DNA from: Micrasema longulum
Lineage: Eukaryota > Arthropoda > Insecta > Trichoptera > Brachycentridae
Direction: 5' to 3'
DNA: 64,000 nucleotides
Assembly: GCA_022494885.1 (NCBI GenBank)
Contig: JAGVSM010002388.1
Coordinates: 62,001 to 126,000, forward strand
Below the pieces are notes generated by a model that saw only the letters and a program-made list of their open reading frames with translations, had not been told where the DNA came from and made no database searches. Both the position numbers and the translations under genes were made by a program. This document shows, piece by piece, positions 40,770 to 51,867 of the stretch (the stretch's first letter is position 1; each line of letters begins with the position of its first letter).

Positions 40770-42455
40770 AGCAAAATATCTCATGTTTTGTAAAATTAAG
40801 ACTATCAAATAAAAATGTGTTCATGAAACGGACACAAAAATGCCACAACTGGACGTCCATTTCTTCTGATTGGTATCCGTTTTATTGAGATGTCGTTTTG
40901 TTCTATGCTTATTTTTTTGCGTTATGCGTTTATTTTTTAAATAATAACTACCATTCTAATATTATTTTACTCCGCGTTGTTTACACAAACAAAACAACAA
41001 AGCAAAATATTCCTAACGTCATTGACCTACCAGTAACAGTATATATTTTCATACTTAACAAAATGTAATAAAGAGTATTGTAGAATCTATTTAAATGTAC
41101 TGTGGGTATAGTCATGGCATGATCTAGGCAGACATGGCAAGTGTGTCATCCCAAGTTAGGAGTGATAACGCCTCTTGCTTCTTGAATGCTTGCCTTCTCT
41201 GTAGAAACACATCGACAGTACTGTTAGGTGAGATTTCATTAACTGTACTAATAATATTCGGCAGAGGGGAAAAGAATTCGACGATCGTTCATAATACCGG
41301 CCCTACTCAATGTCCAGCTTTTTGTTTTTATCTTCTGGTATTTTGTCTTGTAGGTTTGAGATATGGATTAAGGTGTTTATGATTTGTTTTTCTACCGTCA
41401 CTGAATTGTTTCGTTCATTTTGTTCATTCTGCGTGTATCACATCCGAAACCACAATGATCGATATAAGCATGAAGATATATTTAAAAAATATATTGAGAT
41501 GCGTTTCAAAACTGAAATCGAATCGTTGCTTACTTCTTCAGGAGAGAAAACAGGACTGCGGAGGGGGTAGCTAGCTGCTCTGCAAAAAGAAGCAACCAGA
41601 AACATTAATTTTTCAATTGTTTTTGTGGGCTTAACCTTTATTTCTTTTATTAAAATATTTTTATTGTGAACGCGGTATAACGTAAAACGAATAAAGTCAT
41701 GTATACCCACGCACCGGCTATGCCAATGTGGGATTTTTTTTTCTTATTATTTTATAATGTTTTATTTTATTTTTGTATGCTTTGTAATGTAAAAAAAATT
41801 CCAATCCTTTTTTATTTTTTTATTTGTTCATTTTAATGCTTTTATTAAAAATATAAAAACAGTTTTTTTTTTATATGTCATATTGCTCGCACCAATCGAT
41901 GCGCCGTGGTTTACCGTTGTATACGCTGTATAAATGAGCGTCTTATATTTTATTTTAATGATTTTGAATTCGATTTTTTTTTAAATTTATTAAAAAAAAA
42001 TTATCACGGTAAATATTGGTATATGCATTATTTTTGAGTAAAATCGAGTTATGAATGGCAATATGTACATTATTTTATTAAACATCTATGTTGCTAAAGA
42101 ATTTTTTTTTTTCTGTTATTAAATAGCATTTTCAATATTTTTAGAGTGCCAATCTCCATTTACTGATTTTATTTATTTAACTTGAAAAACAAATAAAAAA
42201 TCTCTTGTTAAATTTGCAAAATAGTCTATATAAGAACAAGTGCACCAAACTGCTGAATTTAAGACCTAAATATTCAATACAGGAAAATTATAATGATTTC
42301 ATACATAACGATATAATGGTTTACCAACGAAAAAAATATTGAATTGGGATTAGTTTTTTATTTAGAAAATTTAGGAACGTTTAAGAAAAGAAAAATGTTG
42401 CCAAAATTGTTCATGAATTAAGCTGTCTAACTTTACTCGAGAGAAAAACAACCGT
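40770..42455. other. no gene seen
   Basis: AT-rich with T runs after 41740. The frames at 41134-41710 on both strands lack recognisable motifs, although 41130-41330 has more balanced composition and might be old coding DNA. Confidence 0.35.
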
Positions 42456-42457
42456 AT

Positions 42458-42690
42458 TTAATACTTTTTATGTACTAGACTCCTAGAACGTGGTAATATT
42501 CTGCTAAGTACACAATTTGTAAGAGTCATCTTGCGTTTCTTTCTAGACTTTAAGAAGTAATTACTCGGCCCAGTACGGTAATGCTCGCCATTAAATGTAT
42601 TACAAAAGTTCCTACAAGGATCATTATCCAAAATCTCATTTAGTAAACAAGTCACATAACCTGCCCTTGCTAAAACTTAAAGCGACATTC
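42458..42690 (-). CDS. possible terminal exon or element ORF end, unidentified
   Basis: The minus frame carries TCLLNEILDNDPCRNFCNTF, NGEHYR, YFLKSRKKRKMTLTNCVLSR and ends in a basic tail with stop at 42458. The composition is more protein-like than neighbouring chance frames. Just upstream on the minus strand, GCTTTAAGTTTTAG precedes the open stretch and fits a 3' splice site. The family is not recognised; it could equally be an element's C-terminus. Confidence 0.25.
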
Positions 42691-42694
42691 TTCC

Positions 42695-43425
42695 GAACCA
42701 AAACTACCGGGGAACATTGTGGACGCTGCACCAAAAGAAATTTTACAAAAGTACGTATGAAGTTTTTTAGTTGACCCCTAGAATAAGTATTTTTACTTGA
42801 GTGTGAAATTTGTACTTTGATTTAACGCTTTCCCGATGACATTTGAAAAAAAACTTCGGCATGTTCTAGAATATTTATATACTAATTATCAAACCCAACA
42901 AGGTTAGGAAAACACTTATTTTTGATAAAAACTATCTGAGCCCGGCAATGCTTTGCTAATGCTAAATTTGAATACATACTCGTTTATTGATTTATTTTTT
43001 TTAAATTAATTTTTTAATGTTTTTTTTTCAATAAACATGAGAATAAAACAGAGTATTAAAAAATAAAGCATAATTACATATCAATGAAGTACATATTAAT
43101 AGAAAAAATAGTAAACAAAAAAATCCCACAAAGGCATGGCCTGTTCGTGGGTATACAAGAGAATGTTAAAGAAAGCTCCTAAAGTAAATAATGGACAGTT
43201 ATAATAATTTTGTATAACATAAAAAAGAAAAAATAAAGTATTCTGTAAAAGATAATATGCTTCTTTTTTATATAGCTTTTAAGAAAGGAAATAAAAAATA
43301 TTTAAAAAAAACATAAAAATATTCCTTATGAACATTAAATGAACACAATTGAAAGTGTAATATCAATTATTGTTTTTAGCGTACTTGGTTACAAGTACTT
43401 GTTAATGATGGATATACTAAAATTA
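42695..43425. other. no gene seen
   Basis: AT-rich, without a recognised feature. Confidence 0.35.
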
Positions 43426-43429
43426 AAAT

Positions 43430-44475
43430 AAATATTTTCCGTAAACTTAATTTAAGTTGGTACTGCTATGCAGATGATACACAGATGTATTTTTATTGCA
43501 AACCAGGCGAGAGAAGTGTGCTTGTCAATTTAATTGATGGATGCATCGAGAATATAGGAAACTGGATGGCTGAAAAAAGACTAACATTAAACCCATCAAA
43601 AACTGTACAACTATGGGTGGCCTCAGCCAGACGACAGAATTTGATCCAGGATACGGCCCTACCCAATGTAGGGAGTACCGCTTTACCTAACGTTAAACTA
43701 CTGGAAGTTTTACTCAATTCCGACCTTTGACGCTTAAATTAGTAGAACGAAAAGTTCGTGCTTCTACCAGCTGAGACAAATTAAAAGCATACCCAAAAAG
43801 TTTCCAGTTGATGCCGCACGTCAATTATTAAATGCGTTTGTAGTATCTAGAGTCGATTATTGTAATGGTATCTATGCAGGTCTACCAATGAACAAAATGA
43901 CTCGCCTACAATCTGTATTGAATGTTGCAGCGAAACTTATTTTCGAAATCTCTAAGTTCAATCATATCACTCCACTACTTCGGGAATCACACTGGCTACG
44001 TTTTCCACTGAGGGTGGAATACAAACTCTGTTGGCTTATGTATAAGTCACTGCACAACTCTGCTCCGGAATATCTAAGGGAACTATGCATTCCAGATGAA
44101 CTAGCTGACAGGCGTCTCATGCTTAGATCTGCTACGTCTTAGAGGAAAAGTTATTATACCTCTACGCAAACAGCGCACTAAATTTAGTGAACGCGCATTT
44201 GCGGTCGCAGGCTCTATGGCATCAAATGCTCTCCCAGCAGAGGTGCGAAGCTGTGAAAGTGAAGTGATGTTTTGGAAAAAACTTAAAACCCACTTGCTCT
44301 CTAAATCATTTGAATAAATCCGTAGCAAGTGACAACAAAATAAATTGTTTTAATTAAATTACTAATTTAAAAGCTTCAATTAAATCTATTTAACAATAGA
44401 ATCACTATGTAAAGCGCCTTTCAGGTATTATATTACAAAAACGACGCTCTATAAGTTATCCATCAAAATAATAAT
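43430..44475 (+). mobile_element. L2/CR1-like LINE, 3' kilobase of ORF2 and 3' end
   Basis: It begins at the catalytic box CYADDTQMYFY (43464 on), then NWMAEKRLTLNPSKT, a stop at 43728, then in another phase QLRQIKSIPKKFPVDAARQL, VVSRVDYCNGIYAGLP, RLQSVLNVAAKLIF, HITPLLRESHWL, and after a frameshift ERAFAVAGSMASNALPAEVR to the stop at 44315. This order (DYCN, AGLP, AA-L, HW, then RAF-V-A-WN-LP) is the hallmark C-terminus of L2/CR1-group ORF2. The 3' end CGCTCTATAAGTTATCC plus (AAT)n recurs at 51485 and 55700. 5'-truncated and broken. Confidence 0.85.
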
Positions 44476-44479
44476 AGGT

Positions 44480-44984
44480 ACCTTTGTTTGAATTCCAAAA
44501 CATAAAACAATGAACTTTCAAATACAGTATTCTATTTCCAAATGTCAAACGCTGATCTTCCAACCGATAAGGGTGCACTGTATGTGGGAATGCAATTTTC
44601 AAAAATGTAAGAAATTCGAGTTTTTTTTTTAATCGTTGCTAAAATCCATTCATGATAAATAGGTAGAAACCAAAAGGAATTTAAGGAAATAGTCTGATTG
44701 GAATCCATAAAAAACGAATGTTGTGTATAAACATTCGAAAACATTTTTTTTTACATCAAAAAAAAATAACATCTATCCATTTTTTTGTGTATGCGTTCTC
44801 GGCGAATGCAACCCTGGTAAACGATGAATAAACCACTAAGTTTTTTTCTTGTAAGTAAATTGTAGATTTTAAGTGTTATAAATATGCTCATAGTAAAGAT
44901 CTACAGTAGTTATTCAGTCTATCGTGGACACACATACGAACATTGCCTTTTATATATACGAGTATAGACATAGTATTATGAAAT
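44480..44984. other. no gene seen
   Basis: AT-rich, without a recognised feature. Confidence 0.35.
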
Positions 44985-45505
44985 TCCGCTTGCGCGCATA
45001 CGTGAAGTGACCGTGCAATGTTACCTGACCGCGAACAATATATTATCATAACACAAATATAAGATAAATTTGTAAATATTATGTTATGTTTTACCACAAA
45101 AAATATTTTATTGACTGAACTATGAAAAAAACAGGTATTTTTATTGGGAAAACATTTAAAAAAAAACATTCGATAATCATTTTGTCATTAAGTAGAAAGC
45201 CGGGAAAAAATCAACTACCCTGGCAATACCAACTAAATGTCTGCCTTATTTTATTTAACAATCTGACATACAGTAATATAATCGAATCCATAAATAACAT
45301 TATTTGTGAATTTGCTACCTACACATGAAATGTGATATCACCCAATTACCTTTTAATCCCAGCAGTATTTTGACACTTACAAACGACACAACACGGCATA
45401 ATTGAATTTAAATCGACAGTTGTATACTTAGCAACGTCTACAGAGTAACTAATGGCCAAAACGTAAAAGTCGGCTTCAGTTTGATGCGCGGACGTGATTT
45501 TTGGC
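44985..45505 (+). repeat. repeat family J, copy 2 (uninterrupted)
   Basis: About 520 bases matching 30715-31740 minus the LINE insert. The point corresponding to the insertion is near 45288 (AATCGAATCC followed by TTTGTGAATTTGC). CGCGCATACGTGAAG at the start and GATGCGCG at the end hint at short inverted ends. No frame. Confidence 0.8.
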
Positions 45506-45564
45506 CTATTGTTATTATGTATATACTCATTTAGATTATATTATTGTTATCAATTTGTTTTTTT

Positions 45565-45728
45565 TATAGGTGATCCCGTGTAAGTTGGATTTATTCCGAA
45601 AACTGCATGAGCCATCTTCAGGGTACACTGTGTGTTTTGTAAAAAAAAGATTAAGATGGATTTCTGAAATGATCACCGATCATCGGAACATCGGAACGAA
45701 TCCAACATACACGAGATGACCCGAAAAA
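45565..45728. mobile_element. degenerate PLE terminal-repeat pair
   Basis: CCAACATACACGAGATGACC at 45692 and, inverted, TCCCGTGTAAGTTGG at 45574 match the region after the hammerhead at 20761. ACTGCATGAGCCATCTTCAG at 45600 is the inverted CTGAAGATGGCT. The ribozyme boxes themselves are largely lost. Confidence 0.5.
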
Positions 45729-45729
45729 A

Positions 45730-46008
45730 TACATAGTCAACGTGAAAACCTACCCACGTATTTAAAATAATATTTTATATGTATCATAACATTAACTGCA
45801 TATTATACATAAATTGAAATACCGTTTTTTTTCTTCACGTCAATCTTAAAATGTACGTAAAATTAATCATGGTTGCAAAACGTCTAATAATATTTATACA
45901 TTTATTGAATACAGAATATGTGCTTTTAGTGATACAGCCAGGAATGACCCATGCCTGTGAACCTGCCACAATTTGCGAAAAATTTCTAGAAATACATTGT
46001 ATCATCAT
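45730..46008. other. no gene seen
   Basis: AT-rich, without a recognised feature. Confidence 0.35.
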
Positions 46009-46372
46009 CAGTGGCACTACAGCCCGTTGTAGACCCTGGCCTCCTCCAGAATTTGTCTCCATTCGGCCTTGCACCCCGCGGCTCTTCTCCAGTTTGTCAG
46101 GCCAATTGCTCTAATGTCACTTTCCACATTATCCAGCTATCCTAATTTTGTTCTGCCTCTGCTTCGTCTGACTTCCGGAGTGGTATAAATAATATTTTTT
46201 GGGGTGCGGTTATCATTCATTCTGTGCACATGGCCCAACCATTATAATCTTCTTATTTTGATAAATCGTGCAGTGTTGGGTACGCCATACAGTGCCTCTA
46301 ATTCATGATTAAACCGTCTTCTGCACACTCCGTTTTGGTTGACAGCACCAAATATCTTCCTTAATATTTTTA
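46009..46372 (-). mobile_element. RTE-like LINE ORF2 C-terminus
   Basis: Minus strand: KILRKIFGAVNQNGVCRRRF then NHELEALYGVPNTARFIKIR, then WLGHVHRM, RSRGRTKLG, NWRRAAGCKAEWRQILEEA. The order (RKI-G, R-N-EL-LY, I+--RL-W-GHV-RM, GR, W+--A-----W+-+LE-A) is that of RTE-like ORF2 ends. It ends at an ATGATG tail (inverted at 46005). A stop follows IRRL. 5'-truncated. Confidence 0.75.
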
Positions 46373-46374
46373 TT

Positions 46375-47590
46375 CATACAATGTATGAGGACATTATTTT
46401 TCAATCGATCTTTAATGCTCATCAATATATCGTAAACTGTATTTTTGAAACGATGTTTTTTTATTTTATATGTTACATTACATCAAAACTATGTCGGTTT
46501 GTATGTATAACAGTGAATAATTTGGCTATAAATACTTGTAGCACATATCGAAACGTATATCATACACAGACTCAGTATTATCTTAAGTGTGGGCAAGTCT
46601 ATATCTATTTTAGACATGAAGCTGAAATTTGAATTTTGCTAAGATTTTTTTCTTTTATATGATAGTTTATATGATTGACATTACTTAGATAAAAAAAATA
46701 TATTTGAAAAATTAAAAAATTTAGTTTCCAAGAAAATTCACTCTTCCGATCGTGCTGATCAAAACTATGTTTATACAAATAAAAATAATCTTACGTGTCT
46801 TAAAAACTTAATAATTACTTAAATAAAACCAACTGTTTAGTGAAAAATATCAAACATTTTATTTCAAAACGTGAAAAACAGAGAAGAAAAAGTATTGAAA
46901 AAAAAATTTAAACAGTACTTATTAAGTAAAAGGCAAAGGTATATTTTGCACTTTTCGCATTTTATTTTGGTTAAATTTTTACAGTTTACCAAAAAACAAA
47001 TTCTTGAAGTAGTTATTTTATCGTTTAACACTGTCAAGTGATCATAGCCATGATAGCCATCGTACCTTATACATATCTGAAATTTATTTATTTAACATAA
47101 TTTTTTTTTTTTCTATATAAACACCTCACTGAGAATAACCCGTGTCGAGGCGTTCATTTCCACTATTTTAATTTAATGTTCTAGTACATGATAAATTTAA
47201 TATAATATAATAAATAAAACTGTATTAATATAAACATAAAACTTCAATAGCAAACATGCAACAATAATTCCAAGTTCAAATAGACTACTGTTTTGGTGAA
47301 GTGACCATCTCAAGGCAGTTTTCAGGACCCAAATCCAGAAGCCATTTTTTAACAAATAAATTAAATTCCTGTTTATTGTATTCAATTTTAAATCAAGCGA
47401 AATAGGAATAGGCAGATCAACATGTGTACACATTTTTTTATGATTGGATAGGACGATGATTCTCATTTACTTAATTTATCTCATGAGCCCTGCATTTTCG
47501 TTCTGGGGTTTTTGTTGGAGCTTCTCCAACTTCCAAATGGAAAACCAATAAATCTAAGGGTTTTTTAATTTTTTTTCTTTAAAAGAGCGG
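46375..47590. other. no gene seen
   Basis: AT-rich. The frames at 46339-46632 and 47197-47466 have no motif. Confidence 0.35.
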
Positions 47591-47594
47591 AGAA

Positions 47595-47840
47595 AAAGGA
47601 CCTTGGTAGATTTTAAAGTCTATCATAAGCCCACTTGACGTTGTTACTACTAAGTTTTTTTAACCTGTAGGCCTGGGCTTATTCCGCACAAATTGCCAAA
47701 CAAGACATCTACTTGTAAAGAGTATCACTAGTTCGTCGATAGAATACGCACCGGCAAATCGCTCGAACCTAAGACACGCATTTTGCACTGCATCAATCAA
47801 GGGTTGCACCTTTATTTGTAATACTTGTAAATGGGGAAAT
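47595..47840 (-). pseudogene. piggyBac-like transposase fragment
   Basis: The minus frame reads IKVQPLIDAVQNACLRFERF, then YSIDELVILFTSRCLVWQFV, then RNKPRPTG, an in-frame stop (TAA) and KNLVVTTSSGLMIDFKIYQG. The IDE box followed by F-x-x-RC, QF-x-x-KP-x-P-x-G and then L-x-IDF-x-YQG is the core of piggyBac-type transposases. The stop and the loss of all flanking domains show a dead remnant. No TTAA-bounded terminal repeats were identified. Confidence 0.75.
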
Positions 47841-47949
47841 CGTTCTATCAACAAAATGGAGGGAAGAACGGAGTATGAAAAATCTATTTGGACATTGTTG
47901 ATTCTATTGATTCTAATGTGTACTTTTTTGCCAGTACACATGAATTTTG

Positions 47950-48219
47950 TCAGTTCATATGAAATTTGGGTTTAGAATGCATCCCATGATAACATAAATT
48001 CTTAAGGGACTCCTTTCGTCGATTATTGGTATCGTTCGGAGAATCCCACGGCTTTTTGGAAAAATCATTAAAAAACTCAAACGAAAAACGTACCTGCAAG
48101 TTGGTTTCAGGAAAATTGACTGCTTGATGCTCCAATTCCGTAAAGTTATCCTCTTTCCGAATTCGCTTTCTCCCAGACAAATAAGAAGGTATTAAAATTA
48201 CTAAATAAACGGAATTCAT
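47950..48219 (-). other. unassigned 89-residue frame next to the transposase remnant
   Basis: The frame starts MNSVYLVILIPSYLSGRKR and contains FEFFNDFSKKPWDSPND. The hydrophobic start could be read as a signal peptide, but the AT-rich context makes this weak. It is on the same strand as, and upstream of, the piggyBac remnant, but shows no recognisable transposase motif. Confidence 0.2.
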
Positions 48220-48400
48220 TAAAGAAAACTATGAGCACACGTAGAAAACATAAAAATATGTCATTATACTATAAATATTGTAATGTCAGAGGTACGTCCC
48301 AGCTCGCACGCTCGTGCTTTATAACTGCCACATTTACAAAAGTATTTTAAATAAACAACTAATTAACCACTAAAATGCACATGTAAACTACACCTATTAT

Positions 48401-49955
48401 ATCACACGGCGTAAGTATAGCCTGTGAGCTCGCCAATACATGACAGATGACATTAACATAACCACAGAAAAATATAGCAGTTGAGCTCTCAGAAGTAAAG
48501 CAACGTGAATGCAGCAATGCTTGAACTACATGTCAATAATATTCTAATAATAAATAATATTATTTGGCCATACGGAACTTTAAAGCACACCTTGGTTTAA
48601 TTACTAATAGTATTTTATCGGTTAGGTAGGTGTATTTAAAAAAAATGTTGCGTACCTGAAAAAAGCACAAATAATTATGTTTTTGTAAATGATGTCAGTA
48701 GCGACACTCAGAGAGTGGCTTTGTGACGTTTTGACATTTTTTATAAGAAATTCATGGCGTAGCCGAAATACTGTTATAAAAACGAGGATGTTTTTGTTGA
48801 TTGACGTTAGCAGGCGCTACCCAGGGGCGACTTTGTGACGTGAGAAATTATTTTAAAAAAGAGATTCATGGCGTAGCCGAAATATTGTAATTAAAACGAG
48901 GATGTTTTTGTTGATTGACGTTAGCAGGCGCTACCCAGGGGCGACTTTGTGACGTGAGAAATTATTTTAAAAAAAAGATTCATGGCGTAGCCAAAATATT
49001 GTAATTAAAACGAGGATGTTTTTGTTGATTGACGTTAGCAGGCGCTACCCAGGGGCGACTTTGTGACGTGAGAAATTATTTAAAAAAAGAGATTTATGGC
49101 GTAGCCGAAATATTGTAATTAAAACGAGGATGTTTTTGTTGATTGACGTTAGCAGGCGCTACCCAGGGGCGACTTTGTGACGTGAGAAATTATTTAAAAA
49201 AAGAGATTTATGGCGTAGCCGAAATATTGTAATTAAAACGAGGATGTATTTGTTGATTGACGTTAGCAGGCGCTACCCAGGGGCGACTTTGTGACGTAAG
49301 AAATTATTTAAAAAAAGAGATTTATGGCGTAGCCGAAATATTGTAATTAAAACGAGGATGTTTTTGTTGATTGACGTTAGCAGGCGCTACCCAGGGGCGA
49401 CTTCATGACGTGATGAAATTATTAATTTAAATATTTTTTTTCATTTTAGTAGCCGAGATAAGAAATTGCGTGGTGTTTCGAAATTTAACCGTGTAGGTAG
49501 CCGCCTAGTTACAATATTATTTTTGTATTTGTATAATTCCTGTTTTATAATGTTTATGTATTTATCGCTATAAGAATTAAACTAAAGATAGTTTTACTTT
49601 TAATCGCTATCCGTTTTTTAAATTATGTTTGTAACACTCAGTAATATTTATTTTTCAAGTATTCAATGTTATTTTTGCATTGTAATTAATATTGTTAATA
49701 AAAAGCGTATTTTTATTTATTCGAATTTACTAGACTGTTTTTATTACAAAAAATTTAAATGCATATTTCTCCATGTATTTTTCTGTTATAAACAATCTAT
49801 TAAAATAATACACATCAAATTTCCATTGTCTGTTGATTTTATTTGCAATCTTCTTTTTTTTCGATGGTTAAAACTCTAGGAAATTCAAAGACAATAAATT
49901 TTTTACTGTCATATATTGGCGAGCTCACACGCTATACATAGCCCTATCACACATT
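48401..49955. mobile_element. 1.55-kb inverted-repeat element holding a 114-bp tandem array
   Basis: TATAGCCTGTGAGCTCGCCA then ATACATGACAG (48417-48447) is inverted at CTGTCATATATTGGCGAGCT then CACACGCTATA (49906-49936), and similarity continues outward for about 15 more bases on each side. The ends enclose the tandem array at 48700-49415. No transposase frame: a non-autonomous DNA element. TSD not resolved. Confidence 0.7.
48697..49415 (+). repeat. tandem array, 114-bp unit, 6-7 copies
   Basis: GCAGGCGCTACCCAGGGGCG recurs with its C at 48811, 48925, 49039, 49153, 49267 and 49381, an exact 114-bp step. A diverged unit precedes (48697) and a partial one ends the array (CTTCATGACGTG). Each unit has two TGACGT sites (TTGACGTTAG and GTGACGTG) and GGCGTAGCCGAAATATTG. 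Copies are nearly identical, indicating recent expansion or homogenisation. Confidence 0.95.
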
Positions 49956-50240
49956 ACTTAAATAATGAATTTTCGTATTTTTTATACAATATTTACGTGA
50001 CAGAGTTTGACCTCCATCGCGGCGTGACATTTTGACAGCTGACACTGACGACCCTGGCGATAAATTTTATAAACTAATGCCTTAAGAGTATTTCTGTTAT
50101 CCTGCACGGTGAATGTCGGCCAGCATATTGAGAAATTTTCAAAGTGTTTTCGAGATTTTAATTTTTTTGTCTTCCCGCACGATCGTGTTAGCCGGGTCTA
50201 GAATGGATATAATTATGTAAAACCTTTTAGAGAGTAGTAT
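49956..50240. other. no gene seen
   Basis: No coding frame. TTTGACAGCTGACACTGACG at about 50030 is GC-richer but matches nothing else. Confidence 0.35.
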
Positions 50241-50244
50241 TGAA

Positions 50245-50580
50245 CAATACTCATAAATCATTAGGAAGTAATATCCAGCATTATCTACAAACATTTGGAC
50301 ACATTCGAAATATTCTTAATTCAACTAACTGCGCCTGTGGTGCTATTCTTAACCGCTCTCGCGGCCGTAGTAAACACTTTTATCTCGCGTATTAATATAC
50401 AAAATACGCGAGATAAAAGTGTTTTCTACGGCCGCGGGAGCGTTCGAAATATCACCCCTGGTATTAAACAGAAGTACAAAAACTGAAAATTACTTTCAGG
50501 CATGACCTAATTGGTAGGTGAAGTAATTCAGCCAGATAAATCTCACCCACATCAATAAAGGATCAATGAATTTTCAAGAA
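50245..50580 (-). repeat. family C remains interrupted by MITE M
   Basis: AATATCCAGCATTATCTACA and CATTTGGACACATTCG (50268-50310) are the C end module. CAGATAAATCTCACCCACAT (50533) is the inverted C 3' part. The MITE at 50338-50456 lies between. Confidence 0.5.
50338..50456. mobile_element. foldback MITE family M, copy 2
   Basis: The inverted arms are almost perfect: CGCTCTCGCGGCCGTAGTAA, ACACTTTTATCTCGCGTATT on the left; AATACGCGAGATAAAAGTGT, CTACGGCCGCGGGAGCG on the right, loop AATATACAAA. It is the better-preserved twin of 12625-12746. Confidence 0.85.
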
Positions 50581-50584
50581 TACT

Positions 50585-51045
50585 AAATATTACTAAAAGT
50601 GAACTGACATTTATTGATAAATACATAATATTTTAAATATCTGCCTTCTAATAACATACAAAATGATAAATCAAACCGCTCATACACGCGATTGTGTAAC
50701 ATTCATGTAAAAAGGTGAATTGAACAGGAATGTTGCGTCTTATAAAACGAAATAATACGGACCAAAATGGACACCAAGTCTTTAGAACAATAGGCTTCAT
50801 CCCTCAGTAACCACACACGTGCGTTTCCAGAAATTATCAAGCAGCCAGTGGCCAGGGCCACATGGCGATGGCATCTACCTACTGTCTACAAAATCTTCTC
50901 TTCGGACATCTATCTCCCTTTGTTAACCATGGAGTTGAAACAGTGTTTGATTCATTTAGTTTTTTATTGCTTACTTCTTGGCATGAACACTTGATCAATT
51001 TACTACAATGCTCTATTTTTTTATACATTTATTGATATCATTTTA
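50585..51045. other. no gene seen
   Basis: A GC-richer part at 50780-50900 (GCAGCCAGTGGCCAGGGCC) is unexplained. No coding frame. Confidence 0.35.
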
Positions 51046-51049
51046 ACTT

Positions 51050-51530
51050 TGCTGGAATTCCACTCGTCCATGCGCTTTGTAACTGCACGATGATTGGTTA
51101 TCTAGCTTTCATATATCAACTTTAAAATACCTTAATTTTGTAAATGGGGTCTAGAATTCTAATTGTCTATGCGCTTAGTAGCTGCAAGACGTGTTGTAAT
51201 CTTACTCCTTTTTGTTATTCGTATTATTTATTTTTTTAAATATCATTAATACATTAAAATTATTTGTCAATTTTTAAAGTGAGTAAATGGGGGCTAAATT
51301 TCTAACTGTCTTTGCGCTCTGTAGCTGCAAGACGTCCTGTTCCTAGCTTCTATCTGTTATAATTTTTGATTGATCTTAATTGAAAACGAGGAACTAGAAT
51401 CCCAACCGTCCATGCGCTCTGTAGCTGCAAGACGTACTGGGATATTTATTAATTGTACAGCGCCCTTTAGGTGATTTTCACAAATGGCGCTATATAAATT
51501 ATCCAACTGTATATATATATATATAAACGC
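51050..51530 (+). mobile_element. LINE 3' untranslated region with internal repeats (L2-like end)
   Basis: A block containing GTCCATGCGCTCTGTAGCTG then CAAGACGT occurs four times (about 51068, 51165, 51305, 51405), each more or less diverged and spaced 95-140 bases. The end TGGCGCTATATAAATTATCC and (TA)n at 51483-51526 matches the 3' end of the L2-like LINE at 44475. No ORF2 part is present. Confidence 0.6.
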
Positions 51531-51534
51531 AGTG

Positions 51535-51622
51535 TGTAAAGTGGCCACCTTAAACAGCCAATGACAAATCATAAGCCTTATAAATGCCTGGACATCCATA
51601 TTTCACCCTCGAAAATATTTTC
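51535..51622 (-). repeat. repeat family C, middle piece
   Basis: CAGTGTGTAAAGTGGCCACC, ATAAGCCTTATAAATGCCTG and GACATCCATATTTC: the inverted first half of C. It stops at the SINE B pair. Confidence 0.6.
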
Positions 51623-51624
51623 CA

Positions 51625-51830
51625 TCATCATCATCATTCCCTTTCTGCACCTAATAGTGCATAGGGCACTACATTGGTACACCAACTGAAGTGTATCTTG
51701 ATAATTTTTGTTACATGAAGGTAAGATGATCAGTCTTACGCTTCAAAAACGATCAAGGTATGCTGCGATTGGTGTACTAATGCAGAACTCTATGCACCAT
51801 TAGGTACAGAATGCGAATGATAATGATGAT
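51625..51830. mobile_element. SINE family B 3' ends in inverted orientation
   Basis: Left: CATCATCATCATTCCC, CACCTAATAGTGCATAGGGC (inverted). Right: GGTAAGATGATCAGTCTTAC, TATGCTGCGATTGGTGTAC, CACCATTAGGTAC, AATGATAATGATGATTT. Two B tails point away from each other, so the segment can fold into a long hairpin. Confidence 0.7.
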
Positions 51831-51867
51831 TTATGAATATTTAAATTTTTTTTTCAAAAATATTTTT

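Noticed and set aside
45835..46114. Gene on either strand at 45.8-46.1 kb
   Set aside because: The frames overlap the 3' end of an RTE-like LINE and are shadows of it.
49625..49879. 84-residue cysteine/phenylalanine-rich ORF inside the 1.55-kb element
   Set aside because: AT-driven composition, no transposase motif.
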